64,000 nucleotides of DNA from Cymbidium sinense. Its lineage: Eukaryota > Streptophyta > Magnoliopsida > Asparagales > Orchidaceae. The stretch is from the NCBI GenBank assembly GCA_021442155.1, contig CM038221.1, positions 77,144,494 through 77,208,493 on the forward strand, in the 5' to 3' direction. The translations under genes were made by a program, and so were the position numbers. Below, in pieces: positions 25,252-37,879 of this stretch (its first letter is position 1; every line of letters begins with the position of its first letter). Under the pieces are notes generated by a model. It ran no database searches, had not been told where the DNA came from, and saw only the letters and a list, made by a program, of their open reading frames with translations.

Positions 25252-25500
25252 TGGATTTGTAATTGATTTTGGATTTGAATCATTTAGAATTGGTACTGGA
25301 TTTGTAATTGATCTTAGATTTGAATCATTTGGAATTGGAATTGGATTTGAAAGTGATTTTGGATTTGAATCATTTGGGATTGGAATTGAATTTGGAATTG
25401 ATTTTGGGTTTGAGAAACTCAATTGAGTTGGGATTGATTTGAGATTTGAGAAAATCAATTGAGTTGGAATTGATTTGAGATTTGATAAAATCAATTGGGT
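25252..25500. repeat. 45-bp and 36-bp tandem repeats in LTR
   Basis: About 3.3 copies of a 45-bp unit containing GGATTTGAATCATTTGGAAT (starts near 25252, 25297, 25342) grade into about 2.5 copies of a 36-bp unit containing GATTTGAGATTTGAGAAAA. Open frames on both strands here are products of the repeat and not genes. Confidence 0.85.
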
Positions 25501-25759
25501 TGGAAATGATTTGAAATTTGATTTGGATTAGTTTGAAGGAGTGTGCATGGGCTGGATTTGAGCTATAGGGTAAGTGGTTGCCTTAAATGCCTAATGCCTA
25601 GCCTAATCTTATGATAAACCCTTCTAAGTCTTCTATGGTTAGGTTAAGTGTTCACCTAATCACTAGAAATATCTCAAGACTAAGGAACTCTTAGTGTGCA
25701 GAGGAGTCCTATGTCTAAGATGGAGAAGTTGAGAGCTCACTCCAAAAGTAAGGTTAACA

Positions 25760-28700
25760 ACGTCTTAATTTGGTTAGGGTATAATTAAATCAATTAATTA
25801 ACCCTTACTTACATCACCTTAAAGTTAATTAACTAATTAATTATGAGCCAATATGATATGCAACCACATGAAAAGTAAATTTGCAATTCTCCTAAGAAAT
25901 GAAAGGGGTCTAATGCAATTGGCTCATGGCTAATAGTAATTTAAGCTTAAGGGATCTCACTTAACTACTTTTATGATTTTCTCATACATGTGAGTTAACC
26001 ATAATTTCATTAGCTCTCTCTTTAGATTATTGAACACCCAAAGAGCTATCCAAGATGGATTAAAGGTAATTAGATGTGAAGTGGATTTTAGATTGAGTTA
26101 ATTAAGCTCATTAACTCATTTGGTTAAGCATTAAACATTTTTAATTAATGAAATTAACTTAAAAAAAGAGATCAAGAAAGGCGCCTTAATCTCAATCCCT
26201 AAGTCCCATATTTGATTATTTAGGCTCTGATTTTATCTTGGAGATTAATTAATTAATTAAGAACTTATCTACCTCATTAATCATTAATTAATCAAATTTC
26301 AAAAGTGAATGAAAACTTAAAAAATAAATTAGGAAAAATATCCCAATCACATTCGCTAAGCTTCCTTACTGTTTAACAGAGGTAATTAGGATTAAATGAT
26401 TAATTAAGCCATTCATTCACTAATTATCACTTATTAAATTAAAAAAGTGATTAAGGCTTAATCAATAGATTTCCCAAATTAAGCAACCAATAAAATCCCA
26501 AAAAATAGGAGGCAGAGGTCATCTCCCTAAATATCCATAATAAATTTTAGATTAAATGGGTAATTAATTAAGGAGTAATTAAGCTAATTAGATTTATAAT
26601 TAAGCCATAATTAAGCTAAAATCACTATTCAAAATCAATTAATAATAATTTTCTCAAATTCTACTTTAAAATATCTATAAAATGAGCATAAGTTTGTATT
26701 TTTTTTTGGATTTTCCTAGGATTAGTTATGAATGTAGGAAGTTCCAAGCTTAAAAAATAAATTAATTAGGCCTAATTAAAGCCTTACCACGGGCCATGTA
26801 TGCTAACGCAATGCATGGGATTGGCTATTTAAGTTGTCACATCCGAAGGGTGACTCGGATGGTGATGGATGTGCTAACTCTGTGGACTGTTTGATCTATG
26901 AAGGAATAGCAATGATCAGATCTGCAGTTTAGGAAGAAAATCAAGGGATCTAATACGGTATCTAATCAGATCCATTCATTCCAATCACACGAAACGGATA
27001 GCTCATGATCTATTATGATCGTACGGCGTGAATGTCGCCCATCTTTGCTCGTCAATTAACTCACCACTGAGCTCCAAATTCATCACATCACACACATTTT
27101 AGGATGGGAGGTGCACACATCCAACGGCTAAAAACACATGACGTGCAAATTTACTTTACAAAAGACCAGATGATTTTTCCATATAAGGCTCAGTTTGTAA
27201 AATTACCTCATTGGAGCTAATGTCCGGCGATGGATTGACAGAGGTAGCTTTGCCTAGTTGAGGCGAGGCCCTGTTGAGAAGCTTTGAGCTTGATTTGGTG
27301 TAGGTTACTCCCAAGGCCAAACTCCTCCTATTTTGTGATCGATCTTGGTCGAACTCCTTTCTCCAGTGTTTGGGAAGGCTTGGGAGTGCTTCAGTTGGCT
27401 TCAATGGAGTACGGGAATGGTGTGGGTGCAAGGAATTGAAGTTTGATTTAGCAGAGGGGTTGATTGGAAGAGTGATGTCCTTTTTTGGCTTTGCTCAAGG
27501 AGGAGGAATGGTGGTCGAGGAAGGCTTGGGATGCTTTAGAGAGCTCTGAGGGATTTAAAAAATGGTCACAAGGACTCACACAAAGCGATTGGTATCAAAT
27601 CCCGCTCGAATTGAGGGGGTATACCCCTCAATTTCACATGATAGATGACGGGATTGATCCTACAAAATCCACTGATTGGCCATCATTGAGTCATCAGAGG
27701 GGTCATCGTTAGCTCCACGTGGCACGCCATGAGTGGAGGAAGTGGTGGTACGAGTCTTAAGGCTTGATATGGGGAGATTGTGTGGGATTGATGTTCCTTG
27801 CATCCAATGGGTTTGACCATGAGGGGGAATGCTTGGCTTATTTCCCTTAGTCCATGGCAGATGCTAGGATGGCTTAGGTTGGGCTCAGAAGCTTAGGAGT
27901 TCCTCATTTGGCAAGTGGAGGGCTGCCATGGGGGAGGCAAGGTGGACTTTGCCACTTATGGAAAGAATCCAATGCAAGGAGAGGGTGTCCATCGGTTAAT
28001 CCCATTGGGATGGGTCCCACATGGATTTGGGCTGGCTTGGGGGTGACCTAAGATTCATTTGGGTCGGGTTAGGTCAGCCACCAATGTTTCAAAAATTGGT
28101 TTTGGGTGATTTGGCTTCATATGGTCAAAATGTGTTTATTTGGGTTAACCAATTGGTCAAATTGGGTCAAACTAAGACTTGAGTTAAGTTCATATGATGA
28201 TTTGGAATATCTTGGTTCAATTGATTTTGATTAATTTGGCTTAGGTTGGAATTTGACTCATTTGGATTCAAAAGGGTCAAATGGATCAAGTTGACCAATT
28301 TGGCCAAATTGTGTTGGGTTAGTTGTTGAGTCAAGTTCAATTTATTAATGAAAATGATTATAGGCTTTGGTTTGGTTTAATTTGGATTTAATTTAGATTT
28401 TGTCCAATTTGGCTCTTTAGGTTAATTTGGGCTAGGTTGGGTCAAGTTGATCGATTGGTCAAATTGGGCTCAATCATGGCTTTGGTCAAGTTAAATAAGT
28501 GATTTGGAATGAACTTGAGCCATTTGTTGCAATCAATTTGGATCAAATCCTGGTTTGACTCATTTTGGCTTTTTAGGCCAATTTGGGTCAACTTAGGTCA
28601 AATGGCCAATTAGACTTGGTTTGGCTCAATTGATGGCTTGGTCATGTTCAATCATTGATTATGAGTGGGTTTGAGTTAATGGTTTCAATCAATTTGGTAT

Positions 28701-29725
28701 ATGGTGAATTTTGGCTAGTTTGGTTTCATTTAGGATAAGTGTTGACATGGTCAAAGAGCTAGGTTGACTTGGATCCAATTCAAAATAATTGATTAACCTA
28801 GAATGATTGTTGATCATTATATGGGGTTTGGAGAGGCTTAGTTCAATCCAATTTGGGTTGAATTAGAACTTGGCTCAAAAAGATCTTTTAGGTCACTTTG
28901 GGTCAAGTGGACCTAAATGGGTTAATTGGCTTGATCATTGCTTGATTAAAGTTTAATTGAACTCACATATAGACTTAGGATGGAAATATAAATCCAATTT
29001 CAAGTGGTTTATAGTCAAATGAATTTTGGTTCATATGATAATTTCAAGTCAAAAAGGGGTCAACATAGGCTTGACTTGGGTTGACTTGGGTTTGGTTTGA
29101 TTTAGTTTGATTTGATTTGAATGGTTTAAATTTAGATTTCATTTATATTTGTAAATATAAATAAAGGAATGATTGATTTATAAAGAAATTAATCAAATTT
29201 GATTTGGTTTGAAGGAGGTTTTGGCTAAGCATGTGAAGATGGTTTATATGGCTTAGAAATGAGTTTTGGAGTTTGAATTCAATCATGAGTTTCAATCATT
29301 TGGAGTTATATTTGATTTGAGATTGAATTTGATATTTTAGAAAATCAATTGAGTTAGGGTTGATTTAAATTTGGTTAAGGCTAAGTCCATAGGATAAAAT
29401 CAAAGGGCTTAGGAAAGGATTTGGAATTTGAATTCAATCATGGGTTTCAATCATTTGATTTGGGATGGGATTTATGATTTTGGATTTGAATTTAAGGTTT
29501 TGTTTGGAAGAAGGAAGAAAGGAATGGGTCTATATAGGGTAAGCAAGTCTTCCTGAATCCCTATGGCATAACCTATTCTTATGGCTAACTCTTCTAAGTC
29601 TCTAGGCTTAGGTTAAGTGTTCACCTAATCACTAGAAGTGTCTTAAGACTAAAAAGCTCTTAGTGTCTACAAGAGTCTTAGATTTATGATGAGGAGTTTG
29701 AGAGCTCACTCCCAAAGAGTGAGGG
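25760..29725 (-). mobile_element. Tat-like LTR fragment E, 3'-truncated
   Basis: The minus strand starts with the conserved terminal block near 29560-29725 and continues through GGTCAA-rich sequence (28000-29540) and the mixed part (26860-27900). It then runs into AT-rich sequence matching 14770-15720 and 21700-22680, and is cut at 25760 exactly where copy D starts. Its terminus is degenerate. The short open frames at 27156-27712 are LTR sequence also present, changed, in the other copies. Confidence 0.62.
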
Positions 29726-32700
29726 ATGGGCTCACATGTGAATTTTCTTTGAAATCAACCCACACCTTCGCACGAGGGATCCACAAGATCCACAGCTAGG
29801 ATGGGCTCACATGAAAATTTCTTTTGAAAAGCTCCAACAAAATTTTTCCATTTCTACAATTTTGAGGAATTACCTCGCTGGAGCTCAGGACCAATGGTAA
29901 GATCGATGGAGGTAGCTTTGTAGTAGAGACAGTGGTCTTGCTGAGAAGCAACAAGCCAATTCACCTTGGTTCGCTCGGTGGATCAACTTCCATCACTTTG
30001 GAGCTCAATGGTGATCGAAGTCCCTCCTCCGGTGGCTTTGGAGCTTGGGAAATGACTTGGGTGGCTTTGACGACGTGCATGGAAGGTGTGTAAGAGTAAT
30101 TTGGTTTTGGTTGAGAGATGAGCAAGCATGGATCAGGATTGGCCTCCCTTATTTTGGTTCCACATGAGAAAAGGAAATGCCAAGGAGGGAAGCTTGGGAT
30201 GGCTTTGGGATTGTAAGGAGGTTCAAAATCATGCTAGGAAGCTCTCACGATTCGAATTGATTCATTTCCCATGCGAATTGAGGTGGTATACTCCTCGGTT
30301 TGCTGAGGTAGATAGACGGGATTGATTCCCATTTTTGACAGACCTGTCACCGTCAGAACACCAGAGTGGTCGCCATGATGTCCACATGGCTTTTCTGGAT
30401 TGGGAGAAGCTATGGCAGGAGGCTCCAAGGTGGATATGGTGATCTCCTTCTCTTGATCCTTTAGGTGCTCAGTTTGTAAGGAAGGTGAGTTGGCTCACTT
30501 CCCTTTGGTCCATGGAATGTCCTGCCTTTTAGAGTGGGTTAGGAAGTTTAGGTGATGCCTCTTTTGGATGAGTGAGGGCTGCCAAGGTGAAATGAAGAGT
30601 GGACTTTTCCATATGAAAAAAAAAATCCAATGTGGGATAGGATCCATAGAAGATTTGCATTGGACTTGGCTCCCATTGAGTTTGGTTTCATTTTGGATTG
30701 ATCTAGGTCAGCCTCCAATGTCCCATGGGTTGATTTTATGGATTTTGGCTTCATTTGGTCAAATGGGTCATATTGGGTCATGTAGGGTTGGGTTGACTAA
30801 TTGGTCAAATTAGGTCAAATCAAGGCTTGGGTTAGGTTCAAATGATGATTTGAAGAGTTTTAGTTCAAGTGGTTCAATTAATTTTGGCTCATTTGGATTC
30901 ATATAGGTCAAATGGGCTAAGTTGACCAATTGACCAAATTGGCCAAATTGGCTTGGGTGTTGGTTCATGTTCAATTAGTTAATTGAAAATTATTATAGGT
31001 TTTGGTTTAAATCAATTTGAATTTAATTTAGATTTTGGCCAATTTAACTCTTTAGGTCAATTTGGGTTAAGTTGGGTCAAGTTGACCAATTGGTAAAATT
31101 GGGCTTGATTATGGCTTTGGTCAAGTTCAATAATCAATTTAGAATAAACTTGAGCCATTGGTTACAATTAATTTGGGTTAGATTATGTTTTGACCCATTT
31201 TATACTTTTAGGCTAATTTGGGTCAATTTGGGTCAAATAGCCAATTGGACTTTGTTTAGCTCAATTGAGAGTCAAGTCATGTTCAATCATTGATCATGAG
31301 TTGGTGTGAATCAATGATTTCAATCAATTTGGTGTATGGTGAGTTTTGGCTAGTTTGAGTTTCATTTGGGCTAAAGGTTGACTTTGCCAAAGGACCAAGT
31401 TGACTTGGTTTGACCTAATTCAAGGTGATTGATCATCCTAGCGTGATTGTTGATCATGAGATGAGGCTTGGATGGACTTGGTTCAATCTAATTTGGGTTA
31501 GATTAGAACTTGGCTCAAAAATGTCTTTTAGGCCACTTTGGGTCAAGTGGACCTAAATTAGTCAATTGGCTTGGTTTTGGCTTGATTAAAGTTTAGTTGA
31601 ACTTATATATGAGCCTAGGATTGAAGTATAAATCCAACTGCAATCAATTTGGAGTCCAATGGATTTGGACTCATTTGAAGTTTTCAAGCTAAAAGGGCTA
31701 ACTTGGGCTTGACTTAGGTTAACTTGAGTTTGGTTAGATGATTGTAGGTTTCATTTATATTTAAATAGATGATTAAAGGAATGATTGATTCAAGCAAAAA
31801 TCCATTAGTTTTGGCTTGGTTTAGGTGGATTTTGGTTAAGTCCAAGAAATTGGCTTGAAGGGTATAAATTAGATTTTGGTTTGATTGTATTTGATTTTGA
31901 CTATTTGAATTTATATTTTATTTATATTTATGAATATAAATGAAGATATAAATGATTCTTGAGAAATCACTTGAGTTTGGAGTGATTTGGAAGCAAATTT
32001 GACCAAGCTTAGGGATATAGGTCAAAAGGGCTAAGAAGGAAATCAATTTAATTTGATTTATTTTGGTCATTGTAGGGTGGGTTTCATTTATATTTATGAA
32101 TATAAATAAAGGGACAATTGATTTATAAAGAAACCAAATGATTTTGGGTTGATTTGCATTAAGATTTGGTTAAGCTTATGGAGGTATGTCCATATGGCTT
32201 AAGAAGTGTTTTAGTTTGGTTTGATTTAATTTGATTTAGTTTTGATCATTTGAGCATAAATTTAATACATATTTGTGAATATAAATGAAGAAATAATTGA
32301 TTTATAAAAAAATCAATCAAGTTTGGGATAGCTTAGGTGGAGATTTGGCTAAGTTTATGAGAATGGGTTATATGGCTTAAGAAGAAATTTTGGAACTTCA
32401 ATTTGATTTTGGAATTGAATTATTTGAAGTTGGATTTGAATTGGAATTTGATAGTTTGATTGAATGATTGAATTAATATTTGAGTAAATAAAATGAATTG
32501 GGATTGATTTGAACTTTGTTAAGGCTGAGTCTATAAGATAAAATCAAAGGGCTTAGAAAGAGTTTTGAATTCAATCATAAGGTTCATGGAAAATTTTGAG
32601 CTTGAATTTGATCATGGATTGATTATGAGTCTTGGAAATTTGGTTTATATTTGGCATGAATTTGAGGTTTGGTTTGAGAAGGAAAGCATGGATTGGGTTT

Positions 32701-32899
32701 AGGTTATAGGGCAGACAAGTTTCCTAAGTCCCTAAGGCAAGACCTATCCCTATGGCTAACTCTTATAAGTCTCTAGGCTTATGTTAAGTGTTCACCTAAT
32801 CACTAGAAGTGTCTTTAGACTAAGGAGCTCTTAGCGTATATAAGAGTCTTAGATCTATGTTGAGGAAGTTGAGAACTCACCTTAAAAGTGAGGTCAACA
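29726..32899 (-). mobile_element. Tat-like LTR fragment F, 3'-truncated
   Basis: The minus strand begins TGTTGACCTCACTTTTAAGG at 32899. It holds the terminal block, GGTCAA-rich sequence (30560-32700) and part of the mixed region (29760-30500, matching about 23000-23340 and 27130-27480). It then stops at the start of fragment E. A short direct repeat (GATGGGCTCACATG near 29725 and 29801) lies at the junction. Confidence 0.6.
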
Positions 32900-33455
32900 A
32901 TAGCTTTGGTTGCAATTAATTTGGTATAATTGGATTTTTGCTCATTTAGACCCTTTAGATCAAATGGGCTAGGTTAGGTTGATTGAATTGATTTTGGGTT
33001 TGATTGATTTGATTGTAATTTTAGTAGAGTGTGGAATGATGATTGAAGGATTGATTGACTTATGAGAAAATCAATTGGGTTAGGATTGATTGAGGGAAAT
33101 TTTGGTTAAGTCCATAGGATTGAATTATGGGTTTAGGTGGGTTTTAGATCACGACTGATTTGATTTTAGTATTGGGTTTGGATATAAAATTGGATTCAAT
33201 TGATATTGGTTTAATTTGAGGTTTGGTTTTGGTTAAGGAGGTAGACAAGAGTTTGATTTAGGCTATATGGTAGGTAGGTTACCTCAGACCTTAAGGCATG
33301 ATCTAATCCTAAGGTTATTCCTCCTAAGTTTCTAAGTTTAGGTTAAGTGTTCACTTAGCCACTAGGAGTGTCTTATGACTAAAGAAGTCTTAGTGTCTAG
33401 AAGACTCCATGATCTAGGATGAAAAGATTGACTCACTCCAAAAGTGAGGACAAAA
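32900..33455 (-). mobile_element. Tat-like LTR fragment G, 3'-truncated
   Basis: Only about 550 bp remain, comprising the terminal block at 33260-33455 and a little of the following low-complexity sequence. It ends at the start of fragment F. The terminus itself is degenerate. Confidence 0.55.
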
Positions 33456-34925
33456 ATGTTGAAACAAAAAAAAAATATCAAAATATGAAAAAGAAGAAAT
33501 TAGGCCCAGCGCTTAAGCGTTGCTTTTACAGCACGGCGATGCTAAAAATGGCCTAATTGGAGTAAGTAAACAACAAGGACAATGCTTATATGTTATCAAC
33601 AACACCGATTTGGCTCATTTTATGATAATTTTATAGCAAGATCAACATCTAGACACTGCTTTAGTAGCACCACGGTGATGTACTAGATGCAAAAATATGA
33701 AGAAGAGATAGTAAGCATAGCGCTGCAGTGCACTTCCAGCACCACATCACTATGGCTCGTTAGAATTGAATCGTGATAATTTTGAAGTAATTTTTGAGGC
33801 AGTTTTGATAGGATCATAAGAGTAATCGATCAGAGACTATTTTTAGGATATAAATAGAGGATCTTTCTTAGTGTTAAGGGCTTTTTTAGAATTTTTTGTA
33901 GAGGGGGTAAGTGAACTGTGTGTGTGAGTTTTTGTAAAGCAGTTGGAGAGTGACACTCCAAGTATTGTGAGAGTGTGGGTAGTGTCATAGTATGTTATTC
34001 TTAAGCAAGTGATGAAGAAGGAGATCATCAATCAAATATTTTCAATGGGAGTGGACTTAGAAGACTTACTTGGTGTGCTCTTTTCTTTCTTTTTTAGTTA
34101 TCCTACATCTTATTTTACAATATTAAATGAGATTTTTTTTTCTCTATTATGAAGCACTAATCTTATAAAGTGCTATGAGATCATATAAGTTTTTGGATGT
34201 TTATTATATTAAACTATGTTGGTGGATTAATAAAAAATAATATTTTTTTTCATGAAAATGGTAGTTTGCTTTTCTCCATGATTTATTTACTTGTGCTCAG
34301 ACTAATTATAAAATTAAAATCAATTGTGATCTAGATATATCAATAAAGTTCTATAAGAGCAATTAAGAAAGAGGCAAATGGATGCACTAAATGACATTAA
34401 TATACTAAATAGTCCTGAAATGCTAGATAACTATTAAACAGATGTCAACTTTTAGGATTCATAATTATTTAAAGAGAAATATCAGTAATACAACAAATTA
34501 AAATTTAATTGACACTAGACATAAAATTAGATAAAGTGATTAATTTGGTTATATGTGTGTAGACATAGAGGGTATAACACTTCACACCTGACTGACACTA
34601 TAAGATTAAGATTAATTCCACCACTTAGTTTAAAATAATATATAATCTAAAATTTTTATAAATTCAAGGTACTATTTTTAAAATCACGAACATCAACTAT
34701 ATTTTTCTATAAAAATATTAAAAAAATTAGTCTTTTATTTATATTTGCAAAATAATAAATAGCATTTAATTTAAACACTTTATATTTTGTTGGATAAAAA
34801 TTATGTTTTAAAAATATTAGCATTTAACTTAATATAAAATTAATATAAAAGTAATATAAAATTTTGTACTAATCCTTGTGGGAATATACTTTACTCATTT
34901 AATATTACTTGATGCAACACGTGCA
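33456..34925 (-). repeat. Athila-like noncoding repeat, copy 1
   Basis: Read on the minus strand this matches 43245-44990 read on the plus strand. Both begin with a block containing CACGTG and TTCCCACAAGGA, then AT-rich sequence, then a TGTCTAGTGTCAATTAAATT-like block, then GC-richer patches with GCGCT and AGCAC words. No ORF is present. From memory, the CACGTG/CCCACAAGG block and the GC-word patches resemble noncoding sequence of Athila-type gypsy elements; this is a tentative classification. It separates LTR fragments G and H. Confidence 0.5.
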
Positions 34926-36476
34926 CTTGGGTACAAGGTAAATAACTAATCAGTTGGGTTGATCAATTGACCAAATTAGGCTTAAAGGGGTATTGAACCA
35001 TGTTTAAATGATGATATAAAATATGTTGGAGTAATTGATTTGATTTAATTTGGCTTGAGTTGCAACTTAGCTCATATGCGTTTATTTGGGTTAAGTGAGT
35101 TAATCTGATCAAATTGGCTAAATTAGTTTTACTTGATTTTTGAGTCATGTTCAATAATCAATTTGGATTTGATTGTAATGATTGGTTTAGTTCAATTTAT
35201 CTTGGATTGAATTTTGGTTCAATTGGTTTCATGTAGGCTAAAATGGGCTAAGTGAGTCAACTTGGCCAAATTAAACTCAATTGATTGTTAGGTTATGTTC
35301 AATAATAAATTTGAGAATGATTATTGGCATTGGTTTGGTTTAATTCAAATTGGATTGAGTTTTGATCCAATTTAATCTTTTAGGTCAAATTAGGCTAAGT
35401 TAGATCAACTGATCAAATTGATCAAATTGGGTCCAATTGTTCATTGATTTGTGTCTAATAATCAATTTATGATTGATTGTAGGTGTTGGTTGGGCTCTAT
35501 TTATCTTGAATTGAATTTTGGCTCAATATGATTCATGTAGGTTTAAAATGGGTTAGGTTAAGTCAATTGGCTAAATTGACCAAATTAGGCTTAATTGATG
35601 GTTGGGTTATGCTTGATAATCACTTAGAGTTGTTTTGGCATGATGATTTGGTTCAACTTGGGTTAAATTAGATTTGATTCAATGTAGTTCACTTTGGCCT
35701 TTTTAGGATAAGTGAATTAATTGGCTAGATTAGGTTGCAGTTAGTCATGAGGATTGTTCAATTATGTATTTAAGATAATTGTAAAGCTTTAGGTTGGCAC
35801 AATTTGACTTTGCTTGGATTGAATTTTAAATTGAGCCTAGAAAGTTTAATTGAACTAACTTAAGCTAAATAAACCAATTGGCCAAATTGAATCCTAATTA
35901 GGCTTCAATCAAGTTCAATTGAGATTTCAAATGATTTGGATAAGCTCAATTTCAAGTGGTTTGAGTTTTGGATTTAACCTCCTTATGCCCAAATGGGTTA
36001 AACTAAGTCAATTGAATCAATTAGTCAAATTGGACTTTAATTGGGTGCAATTTAAATATAATTGGTATTTTAAATATTATATAATTGATTGGTTGCAACC
36101 AATGTGGATTTAGTTGAGATTTGTGTCAATGTGATCTAAATGGGTTAAATAGGCCAACTTGGGCTAAATAGACTAATTATCCCATTTGGAGTCAAGAGTG
36201 CTTGATTTGTGTTTGATTAGATTGTCTTTAAGGTCAAGATTGGTTTACAATTAATTTTGTCTGACGTGTGAATATTTGTGTCAGTTGGATTAGATGGGGT
36301 TTACTAGTCTAATAGCTTAATATTAAGGTTAAGTCTCATGAGCTTTTGGGTTTATTCTAGTTTCCTCCCTAATCACTAGGAGTTTCTTAACATCTAAGTG
36401 AGGGCCTTAGTTCCTAGATTAAAATCATAGGTCAAAGGAATAATGGATGCCAACCTCACTAAAAATTAGGTTAACA
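34926..36476 (-). mobile_element. Tat-like LTR fragment H, 3'-truncated
   Basis: The minus strand begins TGTTAACCTAATTTTTAGTG at 36476, followed by the 180-bp terminal block and GGTCAA-rich low-complexity sequence. It is the most diverged of the series. Its terminus abuts the reverse-transcriptase part of a copia element, so the gypsy LTR probably inserted into that copia copy. Confidence 0.55.
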
Positions 36477-36483
36477 GTTGACT

Positions 36484-36790
36484 TCACATCTAATTGATAG
36501 ATCTTCCACGTCTTTTGTACTCGAAGTGCTATCAGCAGCCTTATTTTGTCAAGTCAAGCACTTGGACCAAATATCTCATTATAGTCAACTCTAAATTGTT
36601 GTGAGTATCATTTAGAAATTAGCCTTGCATTGTATTTTGCATTGATCCATTTGAGTTAAGCTTGGTCATGTAGACCCATTTAACTTCAATTATCTCTTTT
36701 TCATGTGTAAATTCTACTAGCTCTTAAGTTTTTTTTTTTTTTTTTTTTGATCATATTTATCACTTCTTCCATAAATTTTTTCCATACTTC
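36484..36790 (-). pseudogene. Copia (Tork-like) reverse transcriptase, N-terminal remnant
   Basis: Translation of the minus strand gives a block with EIIEVKWVYMTKLNSNGSI, corresponding to the conserved start of the copia reverse transcriptase (normally a WVYK.K...G block). It is followed by frame-broken sequence matching the next conserved stretch. Upstream is a MEELESFDEVSK block leading into it. Several stops interrupt it. It ends at the terminus of LTR H, so the catalytic YVDD part and RNase H are absent. A long A-run (T on plus, 36729-36751) lies within it. Confidence 0.68.
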
Positions 36791-37059
36791 TTATTTTGAG
36801 ACTTCATCAAAGCTTTCTAGCTCCATAATTGCTAAGTTACAGTGCTCATAAATCTCAACTAGAGATTTTATTCTTCTGGTTGATGATTCTGGAGATGAGT
36901 CTATAGCTTGAATTGGCTCCCGTACATTTGCTTAAGTTGGTGATCCTAGTTGATCATTGATTTCTTCATCTTGTTGTTGTGATAGTGGTGGCATGTTAAC
37001 ACTCTTTTCGACTTTCTTTGTCTCCTAAGTGTATACATCATTTTCATCAAATTCTATAT

Positions 37060-37850
37060 CTCATATAATGGCGAGCTTCTTTGTTTTTAAGGTATAGACT
37101 CAGTATCCCTTAGATTGAGTACTAAAGCCTAATAATTTTTTTTTTCTTTTCATCTAGCTTACTCATTTTTGTCTTGTGGTTAAGACCCTGAGATGCTTTG
37201 TGGATGACTTCCTTCCACTTTAGGATTCAACTATGTTTTATCTTTCACTACTTTAATTGGACATCTATTTAGTAGATAGATGATAATTTTTATGACCTCT
37301 ACCTTAAAGCTTTTTGGAATTCTTTATCCATTAGCATAGCTCTTGTTATTTCCATTATAATATTATTCTTTTTTTAGATACACCATTTTGTTGTAGTGCA
37401 TATCTAATTATGAGTTGTTATTCGATGCCTTCTTTTTCACATTACATGTTGAACTCGGAATTGTATTCTTCACTTCTATCACTTCATAGTATCTTCAAGT
37501 AGTAGACACTTTACTTTTGACATAAGTCTTGAATTTTTTGAAATCTCAAATACATGTGATCTTTCATGCATGAAGTAGATCCACATCATTCTTGTATAAT
37601 CATTAATGAAAATAATGAAGTACCTATTTCACTCAAGCGATGGAGTATGCATTAGTCCGCAAATGTTTGTGTGAATAAGCTCTGATGGCTCCATAAATCT
37701 CCATGCTTTTCCTGATGGAAATGATTATCAATGTTGTTTACCAAGTAAGCATCCTTGCAAGTAACATTGATTTCCTTTATTATTGGAAGGTCTCTCATCA
37801 TGTTCTTCTGGTGAAGAATCTTCAACCCATACAAATTAAAGCACTTGTGT
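37060..37850 (-). pseudogene. Copia (Tork-like) integrase with GAG-pre-integrase domain
   Basis: The open stretch 37652-37834 contains LHQKNMMRDLPIIKEINVTC, the GAG-pre-integrase pattern that normally carries the zinc-binding HHCC residues. Only part of that motif survives. Downstream in another frame (about 37380-37640) a stretch with FINDYTRMMWIYF matches the start of the integrase core, which normally reads DDY with a catalytic Asp. Further down, NIIMEITRAML matches the ERKN...ARAML block. Many stops and frame changes make it non-functional. Confidence 0.72.
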
Positions 37851-37879
37851 CCTCATCACAACATCATTTGTGTATCTCC

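Larger units (their letters stand above)
18168..25759 (-). mobile_element. Apparently complete 7.6-kb Tat-like LTR (copy D)
   Basis: On the minus strand it starts TGTTAACCTTACTTTTGGAG at 25759 and ends ACACCACA at 18168, with the primer-binding site just beyond. The order from its start is: a conserved 180-bp terminal block (25570-25759), a low-complexity part rich in TTGACC/GGTCAA (23460-25560), a mixed-composition part (22700-23460), then AT-rich sequence shared with all other copies (18168-22700). The full length rests on the matching 5' terminal block of five other copies. Alternatively the right 3 kb could be a separate repeat fused to a 4.6-kb LTR, but fragment A and copy E carry the same junction. 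Confidence 0.62.

Noticed and set aside
25163..25494. Overlapping 87-residue open frames on both strands
   Set aside because: Both arise from the 45-bp and 36-bp tandem repeats; the period divisible by three keeps frames open.
27156..27712. Open frames of 91 and 75 residues that look like a small divergent gene pair
   Set aside because: The sequence is LTR fragment E and is repeated, with frames broken, at 22990-23500 and 29760-30330.
30128..30813. Several open frames of 64-81 residues
   Set aside because: They are LTR fragment F low-complexity sequence with no conserved frame among copies.
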